Origin: Candidatus Staskawiczbacteria bacterium
GTDB taxonomy: Bacteria; Patescibacteriota; Minisyncoccia; Minisyncoccales; Staskawiczbacteraceae
NCBI GenBank assembly: GCA_903839895.1
Contig: CAIMDW010000004.1
Span: 1-32,552, forward strand
Length of the DNA stretch: 32,552 nt
Direction of reading: 5' to 3'
Part shown: piece by piece, positions 21,572 to 28,876 of the stretch
How the letters are laid out: each line of letters opens with the position of its first letter
Numbering within the stretch: the first letter of the stretch is position 1
Position numbers and translations under genes: made by a program
The notes under the pieces: generated by a model
What the model was told of the DNA's origin: nothing
Databases searched by the model: none
Seen by the model: the letters and a program-made list of their open reading frames with translations, nothing else

Positions 21572-24115
21572 TTATTTCGTTACAGTCTCTTTTTGGCAAC
21601 AAAACCAATTATCTGTAAGATATAAACCAGAAACATTTCCCAGTTTTTGCCCATAGCATCCCGTATAATCCTTGCCATTGAATTTTATTTTCCTTGTGTT
21701 AATCGGAGGCATCAATTCATATAAAACCTTACTGCAACTAGATAGCGTTGTTTCAATTCCATAAATATTATTTTGTAAGCTGCAGCTATTTGTCTGTTTT
21801 CTAGAATAAGTCAGTTCCGCTAAGATTCCAGCAACCGTTTTCTTTATTTCTGCGCCGTTTATACTTGCGCTTGCCCGTATTAGCTGTTGTAAGTAAGTTA
21901 TAATTTGCTGGCATGAATTCTGCTGGTTTGGAATTAATGTGCAACTACACTTCTGCTGGCTATATTGGCAATTAGTAGTGCAAATTAATTGTTCTTTTTC
22001 GTCTAATGCATCCGATTTGCAATAATCCAAAATGACAGGATTATACACTGCATTCCCAATTTTTTTCATTAAGGCAATCAGCGAGTCAATACCATTAGAG
22101 CTGTTTATTGACTGCTCTGCCCAATTAATGGAATCGTCAACTGCTTGACCGAGTGGAATTTCCCTATTTGCAGGGCAATTATAGTTGGCCCCTAGAGGCG
22201 TAGAAGGAAGAGACCCCACGCTTGTACTATTATTCGCCCACCAATTGTCTTCGCAATAAAAAGTCAAAGGATCGTCATTGTATGAATATTGGTTACATTG
22301 AGTTCCAGCCGGGCAACTACAATTAGGGCAGTTTGAGCCTATTACTGTTCCTGTCTGATACGGCTGGCCTCTGTTTGAATAGTTATCAGATCCATTTTTG
22401 CATAGGTAAGAATTATTAAGGCAATAATTTGCATTCCCAGATTCATAATTAGGATCTGCGCTTTGGACACCGCAATATGCAAAAGCTTGCGCCTTTTGGG
22501 TGTTAAATAAGCAATTTGCAGGCTTATCTAACAGGCACTGTGAATCGCTATCGCATTGCTTTGCGCAAGAATCGTATTGTTCCGAGCATTTTGTAGGATC
22601 TAATTTTTCGCAATTTGTTTTGCAATCAGTCTGGCAAGAACTAATGCAATTGCCGAAATTTTGCGAAGCACCCGAACCGTTTACACAAGGCCGGTTGCTA
22701 TAAGCTGTTTGGATGCACTTTTCTTGATTTTCTAAACAAGCCTTGTCCTCTGGCTGGCAAAAACAACTTTTATAAACCTGCATAGCCTGATCTGAAGAAT
22801 CCGGACATGCATCGCTGCATTTTTTAAAGCAAGTAGAATTATCATAATTAAATCCAACGCAATATTTCGATGAATCTATGGGGGATTTGCTTATCGGATT
22901 TATAAATGGCTCCTTTAAAATGATTTTTTGTTCTTTTTTGGTTTGCTGGTAATTTTTTGTAAGATCTATATATGAAGCCGCCAATTTGCATTTATTTAAA
23001 GCGTTTACCGCCTGATTCAACATAAACTCATCTTCGTTGACAGATTTCTTTATCTCGCTTATTTTTATATTAAAATACATCATTTGCTGCAAAAGATTCA
23101 ATTTATTCCAATTGTCTTTATTTATTGTGTTTCCACTTTGAACAAAATTCTCAATATCATCACAGTTTGAATGGCCTCCTGAAATGGGGTTTGGGCACCT
23201 GAATTCATCCAATCCATGATATGTCACGGGTTTTGCATTGCAATTTGCATTTCCGTTGCTATTTTCAAATGTAACATCAACTGGTCCGTGTTCAATTTTA
23301 TCTTTTACTCCTTCAGGGCAACAATCTTTTGGGGTTGTATTAGAACAACCTGGTCCTGTACACGTACTGGTGCATTGATAATTTACATCATTAGAACAGT
23401 TATCTTTTGTAGGCTGATTGCAAATAATTTTTTTGTCGGAACCATTGGCATTCTCGCAAGAACATTGACTCATTAAATTATTTATTTCTTTTGATAAAGC
23501 GGAAACCGCTTTTGCTTTATTTTCGGCTCCCACGACTAATTGAGAAAGACAATCCGACCTGTCGTGATTGGCATATGCAGGACTGATAGGATTTCCTGAT
23601 GCGTCAAAACCGAAACAATAATCCATTGATTTAATCAGAAGGTTTTCTGTTAAAGTCCCAATAGGAATTTCCTTATACGTGGAAATTGGTATGCCATTAT
23701 AAGATGGCTGGCCGCCCAAAGAACCAAAATTTATAAAAGTTAAAATTCCAAATTTGCAGGAGGTAAGGCTGGAATTTATTGTAATTGCAATCAAAGAGGC
23801 TAAAAAACAAAGCAAAAATCCCGAGATACCAGCTTTAACCCATTCTTTAGCATCACTAGTGAATTTACCCCCAAGATAAGCAAGCAAATATTTGATTCCT
23901 CCATATGCAATGACAATCCCGGCAACCACATAAGCTGCATTCACAATGAATCCATAAATATAGCACACATAATCTCCAACATTGGAAGTCTCATTTACAG
24001 AATACCCTAAGATAGTGGGGTATTTAAGTTCTAAAGCTAAAACAAAACTGGCCTTCATTAAAAAGGCAAAAATAATTCCTAAAAAAATGAATATTTTTCG
24101 GGTTTTTTTTGCCAT
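21572..24115 (-). CDS. Large Cys-rich T4SS-linked surface protein
   Basis: 847 residues, the largest gene in the window. Signal peptide (about 1-28), then ELKYPTILGYSVNETSNVG and two or three membrane helices (about 48-68, 70-85 and 92-112) matching the paralogous module of the next two genes. The rest is extracytoplasmic, with about 55 cysteines in total, many as CxxxC (CQTDCKTNC, CAKQC) or CxC pairs. There is also a helical region around 640-760. Disulfide bonding implies an oxidising location outside the cell. I recognise no named family. It starts 16 bases after virB4, so it is in the same operon and probably assembles with the channel. Confidence 0.72.
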   Translation of the reverse strand: MAKKTRKIFIFLGIIFAFLMKASFVLALELKYPTILGYSVNETSNVGDYVCYIYGFIVNAAYVVAGIVIAYGGIKYLLAYLGGKFTSDAKEWVKAGISGFLLCFLASLIAITINSSLTSCKFGILTFINFGSLGGQPSYNGIPISTYKEIPIGTLTENLLIKSMDYCFGFDASGNPISPAYANHDRSDCLSQLVVGAENKAKAVSALSKEINNLMSQCSCENANGSDKKIICNQPTKDNCSNDVNYQCTSTCTGPGCSNTTPKDCCPEGVKDKIEHGPVDVTFENSNGNANCNAKPVTYHGLDEFRCPNPISGGHSNCDDIENFVQSGNTINKDNWNKLNLLQQMMYFNIKISEIKKSVNEDEFMLNQAVNALNKCKLAASYIDLTKNYQQTKKEQKIILKEPFINPISKSPIDSSKYCVGFNYDNSTCFKKCSDACPDSSDQAMQVYKSCFCQPEDKACLENQEKCIQTAYSNRPCVNGSGASQNFGNCISSCQTDCKTNCEKLDPTKCSEQYDSCAKQCDSDSQCLLDKPANCLFNTQKAQAFAYCGVQSADPNYESGNANYCLNNSYLCKNGSDNYSNRGQPYQTGTVIGSNCPNCSCPAGTQCNQYSYNDDPLTFYCEDNWWANNSTSVGSLPSTPLGANYNCPANREIPLGQAVDDSINWAEQSINSSNGIDSLIALMKKIGNAVYNPVILDYCKSDALDEKEQLICTTNCQYSQQKCSCTLIPNQQNSCQQIITYLQQLIRASASINGAEIKKTVAGILAELTYSRKQTNSCSLQNNIYGIETTLSSCSKVLYELMPPINTRKIKFNGKDYTGCYGQKLGNVSGLYLTDNWFCCQKETVTK

Positions 24116-24131
24116 TGGCCAGCCAATGAAA

Positions 24132-25940
24132 TTAATTTTGCGCTTGTTCTATTTTCCTTTTCGCTTCGCGTTTTATCGCCACTTCCTGAGGATTTGTCGT
24201 GATAATATTGCTTTCCGTCGGACTGGCGACTACCGCCAGATACACGTGCTTTCTGCCTGCAAAAAATAATCCTTCGCCAACTGCCGCATCAATCAATAAA
24301 TACTTTTCCTGCTCGGTCAGATTAAAAGTTTGCTGGACAGCTTCAATATCAGCAGTAGACTGCTTCATTAAAAATTGCAAAGACGAGTTAGTAATAATTG
24401 CTTTCCCATAAGCTGATCCTGCAAAATCAGCCACGTTCTGGGTGATAGTTGTCACTCCCAGCCAATATTTTCTGCCTCTTTTTGCCAATCCAAAAAGAAA
24501 AGATGCTCCGTCTTCTGTCTGCATCAGCCACCAAGCTTCATCAATAACCAAAATTCTTTTCTTTAAATTAGACCTGACAATATTCCATATATATCGCATA
24601 ATTATATACAAAGCAATCGGCCTCAACGAATCTTCCATATCCCTTATTCCAAAAACCACAAAGCTTTTATCCATTTTAATATTGGACTGCTGGTTGAAAA
24701 AATCCGAAAAAGTTCCTTTGGTGAATTTGCCGATTCTTTTTACCAATGATTCCGTGCCAGTCATACTTTCCAAAACTTCCTGAAAATCCGACATTAAAGG
24801 CGTGTTTTGCGCCCAGGTGGCAGGATCCGATTGCGGAGTAATGTCTCTTATGGCATAAGTCTGCGTAAGCGCTTCGTCTAAAACGCTGTCTTCTTCTGCG
24901 CTTAATCCGCCAAGCATAATGCGCAAAAGCCCAACCAGGTTTATAACGTTAGATCTCAAAACGTCTTCAGGATTGTCATCTGGCCCGGGAAGCGGCAAAT
25001 CAAAAGGGTTCAAATGGTTTGGACTAGTCAAAGAAATTTTCAAAAATGCTCCACCTACGGCATCTGCCAAATATTCATATTCGTTTTCAGGGTCGACAAT
25101 TATACAGTCTACTCCCTGCATCAAATACCTTAAAATTTCCAGCTTGATGGCAAAAGATTTTCCGGCTCCAGATTTGGCAAACACTACCATGTTTGCATTT
25201 TCCAAACTGAACCGGTCAAACAAAACCAAAGAATTATTATGCCTGTTTACGCCGTACAAAATTCCTTCGTTTGAACTCAAGTCAAAACAAATAAATGGAA
25301 AGCAAGTGGAAAGGGGGGCCGTATCCATTGGCGTATGCACTTCAATCAAATCCATTCCATAAGGGCTGGTGGAAATAAATCCTTCCTTCTGCTTGAACAA
25401 AGCCGGTTTTATATAAATTAATCTCGATTCAAAGATAGATCTTAAGGTTAATTCTGTGTCGCGCAATTCTTTTTCGGAATTTTCGTAAACCGTAATATAA
25501 AGCCCCAGGCGGAACATTTTTTCCTGGGCCGTCATTAAATTATCTCGCAAAGTTTCAATGTCTTTGTAGGCTGTTTCCAGTGCAGGATCACGGATTAATC
25601 CTTTTTCTTCCCTTTCCAAAATTTCAGAAGAAACTTCGGTGACTTTTTTCCTTAATTTTTTTAAAATCAGTTCCGAGCTGACAGGATGTATGAAAAACGA
25701 GATATCCATTGGGGTCGACAAATCAATCACGGGAGAAAACCAGCCTGTATTCAAATACCTGGGATATGAAAAAACAAAAAAAGATTTAGCAAATCTTTCC
25801 CCCAGTTTTATATGGTCTTGCAAGACTCCAATATACGGGGGCGCAATTATGTCTTTTACGTCAAAAGACTCTTCCTGGAAAATTTTGTCTGTCAGGTCTT
25901 CTTCCTTTTTTTTACCGAAAATGCTGTTTAAAAATGCCAT
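24132..25940 (-). CDS. virB4: VirB4/TraC-family ATPase of a type IV secretion-like system
   Basis: 602 residues. The motor ATPase of T4SS, at the inner face of the membrane. The N-terminal domain (about 30-220) matches the CagE/TrbE/VirB4 N-terminal fold (GERFAKSFFVFSYPRYLNTGW). The ATPase domain has Walker A FAKSGAGKSFA (254-264), DPENEYEYLA, Walker B RILVIDEAWWLMQ (462-474) and the sensor region AKRGRKYWLGVTTITQNVADF. The upstream 217-residue gene appears to supply an extra N-terminal segment. The gene order prgI, TraC-like, virB4 is compact: 4 bases separate the TraC-like stop from this start. No VirB11 or VirD4 ATPase is in the window. Confidence 0.92.
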   Translation of the reverse strand: MAFLNSIFGKKKEEDLTDKIFQEESFDVKDIIAPPYIGVLQDHIKLGERFAKSFFVFSYPRYLNTGWFSPVIDLSTPMDISFFIHPVSSELILKKLRKKVTEVSSEILEREEKGLIRDPALETAYKDIETLRDNLMTAQEKMFRLGLYITVYENSEKELRDTELTLRSIFESRLIYIKPALFKQKEGFISTSPYGMDLIEVHTPMDTAPLSTCFPFICFDLSSNEGILYGVNRHNNSLVLFDRFSLENANMVVFAKSGAGKSFAIKLEILRYLMQGVDCIIVDPENEYEYLADAVGGAFLKISLTSPNHLNPFDLPLPGPDDNPEDVLRSNVINLVGLLRIMLGGLSAEEDSVLDEALTQTYAIRDITPQSDPATWAQNTPLMSDFQEVLESMTGTESLVKRIGKFTKGTFSDFFNQQSNIKMDKSFVVFGIRDMEDSLRPIALYIIMRYIWNIVRSNLKKRILVIDEAWWLMQTEDGASFLFGLAKRGRKYWLGVTTITQNVADFAGSAYGKAIITNSSLQFLMKQSTADIEAVQQTFNLTEQEKYLLIDAAVGEGLFFAGRKHVYLAVVASPTESNIITTNPQEVAIKREAKRKIEQAQN

Positions 25941-25944
25941 AATG

Positions 25945-26598
25945 TTATTTTAAGAGTTCGGGCAGAATTTCAGGGTAATATCCCACTTCTGCCTGATCTG
26001 GGTGATGTATAGACCAGAAAAGCTCAATCAATTCGGGCGTGGTCAAAGGAATTGCTTCCAGCCCGCATCTTCGTAATCCGGTTGCCACATATTCCATTCT
26101 CTGCCAAAGCTGGGTTTTGCATCTTTCAAAATCTTCATCTTTCATTGCTTCTTGATTTGCGCCTTTATTGAAAGGATTCAGCTGTTTTCCAGCTCCCTTC
26201 ATTCCTAGCGCTTCTATAATATTGTAAGGGACCACTACATAAAAGCTTTTTGTCATTACCACGTCGCCCACAACCATATTTTTTATGAATTCGCGATAAG
26301 AAGCAGTCTGTTCCCGAAGCAAAGGGTTTGTCTGTTTGTCTTCCAAATCTTTTAAGCTGTCCAAATACGGAGTAATGTTTATATTCCTGGATTGGATTAC
26401 AATCTGGCAGAAGAAATCCAAAGAATTCAAAAAGCTTTGGAAGGCATAAATTACCGCTGTCTGTTCCTCTTCGGATTTCAACGCAAAATTTATGGAAGAA
26501 ACCATTAAAATTCCGCGGACGGAATTGTTTTTCAAAAGCAAAACTCCCTCCCTTATGTCTTTTACTTCCAAAAATTCTTGTGTTGCTGATTCTGGCAT
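25945..26598 (-). CDS. TraC-like N-terminal partner of VirB4
   Basis: 217 residues. FLEVKDIREGVLLLKNNSVRGILMV and the SEEEQTAVIYAFQSFLNSL segment match the first part of TraC/VirB4-type proteins of Gram-positive and Patescibacterial conjugation systems (a strand-rich start followed by a helix). It has no Walker motifs and no membrane helix. The LREQTASYREFIKN and SFYVVVPYN stretches continue the same alignment. It appears to be a separately encoded N-terminal domain that works with the VirB4 ATPase, to which it is linked by a 4-base gap. The function in substrate binding or assembly is inferred. Confidence 0.75.
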   Translation of the reverse strand: MPESATQEFLEVKDIREGVLLLKNNSVRGILMVSSINFALKSEEEQTAVIYAFQSFLNSLDFFCQIVIQSRNINITPYLDSLKDLEDKQTNPLLREQTASYREFIKNMVVGDVVMTKSFYVVVPYNIIEALGMKGAGKQLNPFNKGANQEAMKDEDFERCKTQLWQRMEYVATGLRRCGLEAIPLTTPELIELFWSIHHPDQAEVGYYPEILPELLK

Positions 26599-26606
26599 AT
26601 TTAAAA

Positions 26607-27008
26607 TTATTTTGTGTCTATTGCTGTTTTAGTCCTTTTTAAATGGCTTGTCTGCGCCTGCAAGACCGGAGCAGTTTCAATTTTTTTAATTTGCGTGCGG
26701 GATATCGGCTTGAAAGGGTAGGGCGATTCTTTTTTCTTCCAAGTGTAATCTTTGCCATGCAATGAAAATCCTATTGCCCCCAAAATCATATCCAAAATTG
26801 GAGTCCCATTAACTGTTCCAAAAGCTAAAATTGCGGCCCCAATAAAAATTGTCCCGCCGAGTATGAAAAACAGAAACCGGGGGAGTATGAAATACAGAAA
26901 AAAGCAGGCCACTCCTGCTCCCACCAAATAGAAAAATTGCCTAAAGGAAATAAAGAAAGCTATCTTGCTTTCTGATTCGATAAATTGCGGAATAGGGTAT
27001 TGTTCCAT
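26607..27008 (-). CDS. prgI: PrgI-family protein (VirB3-like T4SS membrane subunit)
   Basis: 133 residues from ATG 27006-27008; the longer frame to 27044 would begin upstream of the -10 box and was rejected. N-terminus MEQYPIPQFIESESKIAF, then two membrane helices (about 22-43 and 46-66) followed by a cytosolic tail. The motif with IPQFIE and the KIAFFISFRQF segment is typical of PrgI/VirB3-like subunits, which sit with VirB4 in the inner membrane. The C-terminal about 45 residues are basic. It is the first gene of the operon; transcription probably starts 3-4 bases before the ATG. Confidence 0.85.
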   Translation of the reverse strand: MEQYPIPQFIESESKIAFFISFRQFFYLVGAGVACFFLYFILPRFLFFILGGTIFIGAAILAFGTVNGTPILDMILGAIGFSLHGKDYTWKKKESPYPFKPISRTQIKKIETAPVLQAQTSHLKRTKTAIDTK

Positions 27009-27018
27009 ATTTTTATTT

Positions 27019-27048
27019 ATTATATCACGTATAAAAAAGCACAAGCAA
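27019..27048 (-). promoter_or_regulatory. Promoter of the prgI-virB4 operon
   Basis: Minus strand: TTGCTT (27043-27048), 18 bases ending TGA, TATAAT (27019-27024): a consensus extended -10. The ATG follows 10 bases later. It is divergent from the SPFH promoter. Confidence 0.7.
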
Positions 27049-27065
27049 GAACACTTCTCAACATA

Positions 27066-27094
27066 TTGACAAGTAGTTTATAATATGGTATATT
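27066..27094 (+). promoter_or_regulatory. SPFH gene promoter
   Basis: TTGACA (27066-27071), exactly 17 bases, TATATT (27089-27094). One of the best sigma-70-type promoters in the window. The predicted leader is about 65 bases. Confidence 0.8.
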
Positions 27095-27118
27095 AAAAGA
27101 ATAAGAACATTAACATAC

Positions 27119-27135
27119 ACAGCTCATAGAGCTGT
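27119..27135 (+). promoter_or_regulatory. Leader hairpin and Shine-Dalgarno of the SPFH gene
   Basis: ACAGCTC, ATA loop, GAGCTGT: a 7-base-pair stem in the 5' leader, followed at 27151-27155 by GGGAG, 8 bases before the ATG at 27164. The hairpin could stabilise the mRNA. Confidence 0.55.
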
Positions 27136-27163
27136 AATAATTTCTGATTCGGGAGATACGACA

Positions 27164-28354
27164 ATGGAATATCTGCTTTACGGATTGCTGTGGCTTGTGG
27201 GAATCATCGCCACGCCATTCGCGGTTTTTTTGGCAGGAAAGTACATTATTTTCTTGTTAGCCAAAGCTAATATCCTCTGGACAACCGTAGAACAAGGATG
27301 GTGCAAAATCGTCCTGAAATACGGCAAATACAGCAAGATAATCAACCCCGGCTTAAGGTGGCTTGGGCTTCCGGGGATAAACTCTCTTTATGCACGCAAA
27401 ATGAAGTTTTTGAAAAGCGTCATTAAAGAAGACGGCACTATTGCGGTGGAAATTCACAAGGATGAGAAAATTACGAGCTTTAAAACCACCAAATACCCCT
27501 ATGCTCTCCCTTTCAAGGACGAAGAGGATTGCCGAGGGTTGCCGCTTTCTGGCGTGCTGACGATTAACGGAAGCATGGCAGATGGCTTCAAGATGTTTTT
27601 CGTTGCCAGCGATTGGTATGCTACTATTGTCCTTTTGGCTCTGAGCTGCTTTCGCGATATCATCACTACAATTTCCTATGAGGAAATTACTGGGCAGTAT
27701 TCAAACCAAAAAGCGGCTACAAATGTTGTTAGGGAAAAGATTGCCGAACTTTTGTGGAAGAAAATGAATTCTCCACGCGAAGGCGACAAACTTTCGGTGG
27801 TTGACGAACTGCTGGAAATCTACGGATTCGAAGTGGATTCTGTGGAATTGGCAAGCATCGACCCGCCCGCCGAGTGGAGAGCCATCACTCTTGCGCCCTA
27901 TAAGGCTCAAAAGGAAAAAGAAGCGGCCGAAGAACAAGCCAAGGCCAGCGCTGCTCTTTTTGGTGACACCAATCTGGCCTTAAAAGACTGGATAATAGAC
28001 CATCCCGATGCTACCCAAGGCCAAATTGAGAACAGGCAAGCAGAATTGGCCCAAAGGGCGTACCTTAAAGCTGGGGGTCAGTACCAGCGAATCGAAGGCC
28101 TAGAGAATGCGCAATATGTCGGTTTCGGCGGCGGAAGAGGCGGCATGGGGTTTCTTGCCGGTGGCAAACAAGGCGGTTCCCGCAAAAGCAAAAGCGGCGA
28201 AAGAGGTTCTGCCAACGACGATCCGAAAGGCTTATTGAAAAAATCTCCAACTGAGCTTTCGGCCGAAGATCTCGCTGAACGTGACGAAATTGTGCGGAAA
28301 AGAGGCCAAAAGAACAAAGGGAAGTGGCGGCAAGAAGACGACGAAGAGGAGTAA
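27164..28354 (+). CDS. SPFH/Band 7 (stomatin-like) membrane protein
   Basis: 396 residues. N-terminal membrane region (about 3-33, two short hydrophobic segments), then an SPFH/Band 7 domain (about 40-245) with TVEQGWCKIVLKYGKYSKII, the NPGLRW segment and SVVDELLEIYGFEVDSVELA near its end. A charged coiled-coil segment (KEKEAAEEQAKASAAL) follows, then a Gly-rich stretch (GFGGGRGGMGF) and a basic-acidic tail ending EEE. SPFH proteins form membrane-associated oligomers that organise lipids or proteases. It is the only plus-strand gene inside the T4SS locus, with its own strong promoter, Shine-Dalgarno sequence and 12-base-pair terminator, and looks somewhat more GC-rich than its neighbours by eye. 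Confidence 0.85.
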   Translation: MEYLLYGLLWLVGIIATPFAVFLAGKYIIFLLAKANILWTTVEQGWCKIVLKYGKYSKIINPGLRWLGLPGINSLYARKMKFLKSVIKEDGTIAVEIHKDEKITSFKTTKYPYALPFKDEEDCRGLPLSGVLTINGSMADGFKMFFVASDWYATIVLLALSCFRDIITTISYEEITGQYSNQKAATNVVREKIAELLWKKMNSPREGDKLSVVDELLEIYGFEVDSVELASIDPPAEWRAITLAPYKAQKEKEAAEEQAKASAALFGDTNLALKDWIIDHPDATQGQIENRQAELAQRAYLKAGGQYQRIEGLENAQYVGFGGGRGGMGFLAGGKQGGSRKSKSGERGSANDDPKGLLKKSPTELSAEDLAERDEIVRKRGQKNKGKWRQEDDEEE

Positions 28355-28360
28355 ACAAAA

Positions 28361-28399
28361 GGGCGGCATCGCTAATTGCGATGCCGCCCCATTTTTTTT
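28361..28399. terminator. Bidirectional terminator between SPFH and the T4SS gene at 28402
   Basis: GGGCGGCATCGC (28361-28372), TAATT loop, GCGATGCCGCCC (28378-28389), then CA and eight T. The stem is perfect and very stable. Confidence 0.92.
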
Positions 28400-28401
28400 G
28401 C

Positions 28402-28860
28402 TTATCCTATTGGTTCTCTATATCTGTCAGATTTTGATGCTGGAGAAAGTGAAAAATCTTTTTCGGGCAATTTTCTTTTTGGTTTAGGTGTTTCAATTTT
28501 TTTAATTTGATCTTCATTTATTATATCTGGCAATTTATGTACGCCCGGAGATTCTATCTTAACTGCATTATTTTCTTTAAAATTTATCTCTTTTGCGAAC
28601 GGCAAAAACTTTTCTTTTAACTCTGATAAAATTATTTTCGCGTTTTCTTCGTTTGTTTCAAGATATTTTTCCAGCAAAGCCACAAAGCTATCCTCCGCTA
28701 TTTTTTTTGCATAAAGATCTTTGCAGGCGTTTACGACTGTTGTCAGTTTAGATTTTTCTGCAGAACTGTCGTTTTTAATTCCAAATCTTTTAAAAAGATC
28801 CAAAAAGATAGTTGCTCCGCTCGCGCCCTCAGGCAGGTCAAAAATTATTCTTTTTTCCAT
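28402..28860 (-). CDS. Small cytosolic protein of the VirB6 operon, unknown
   Basis: 152 residues with no membrane helix or signal peptide. The N-terminus (MEKRIIFDLPEGASGATIFLDLF) is followed by helices through residue 75 or so (KDLYAKKIAEDSFVALLEKYL), then a Lys/Pro-rich disordered C-terminus. I do not recognise a family. It begins 17 bases after the VirB6-like stop and ends at the terminator shared with the SPFH gene, so it is the last gene of its operon. A regulatory or assembly role in the secretion system is possible from position only. Confidence 0.7.
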   Translation of the reverse strand: MEKRIIFDLPEGASGATIFLDLFKRFGIKNDSSAEKSKLTTVVNACKDLYAKKIAEDSFVALLEKYLETNEENAKIILSELKEKFLPFAKEINFKENNAVKIESPGVHKLPDIINEDQIKKIETPKPKRKLPEKDFSLSPASKSDRYREPIG

Positions 28861-28876
28861 AATTAAAAATTTAATT

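Noticed and set aside
28065-28358. Minus-strand open frames opposite the SPFH gene
   Set aside because: They are shadows of its Gly-rich and charged C-terminus, with no start context or family pattern.
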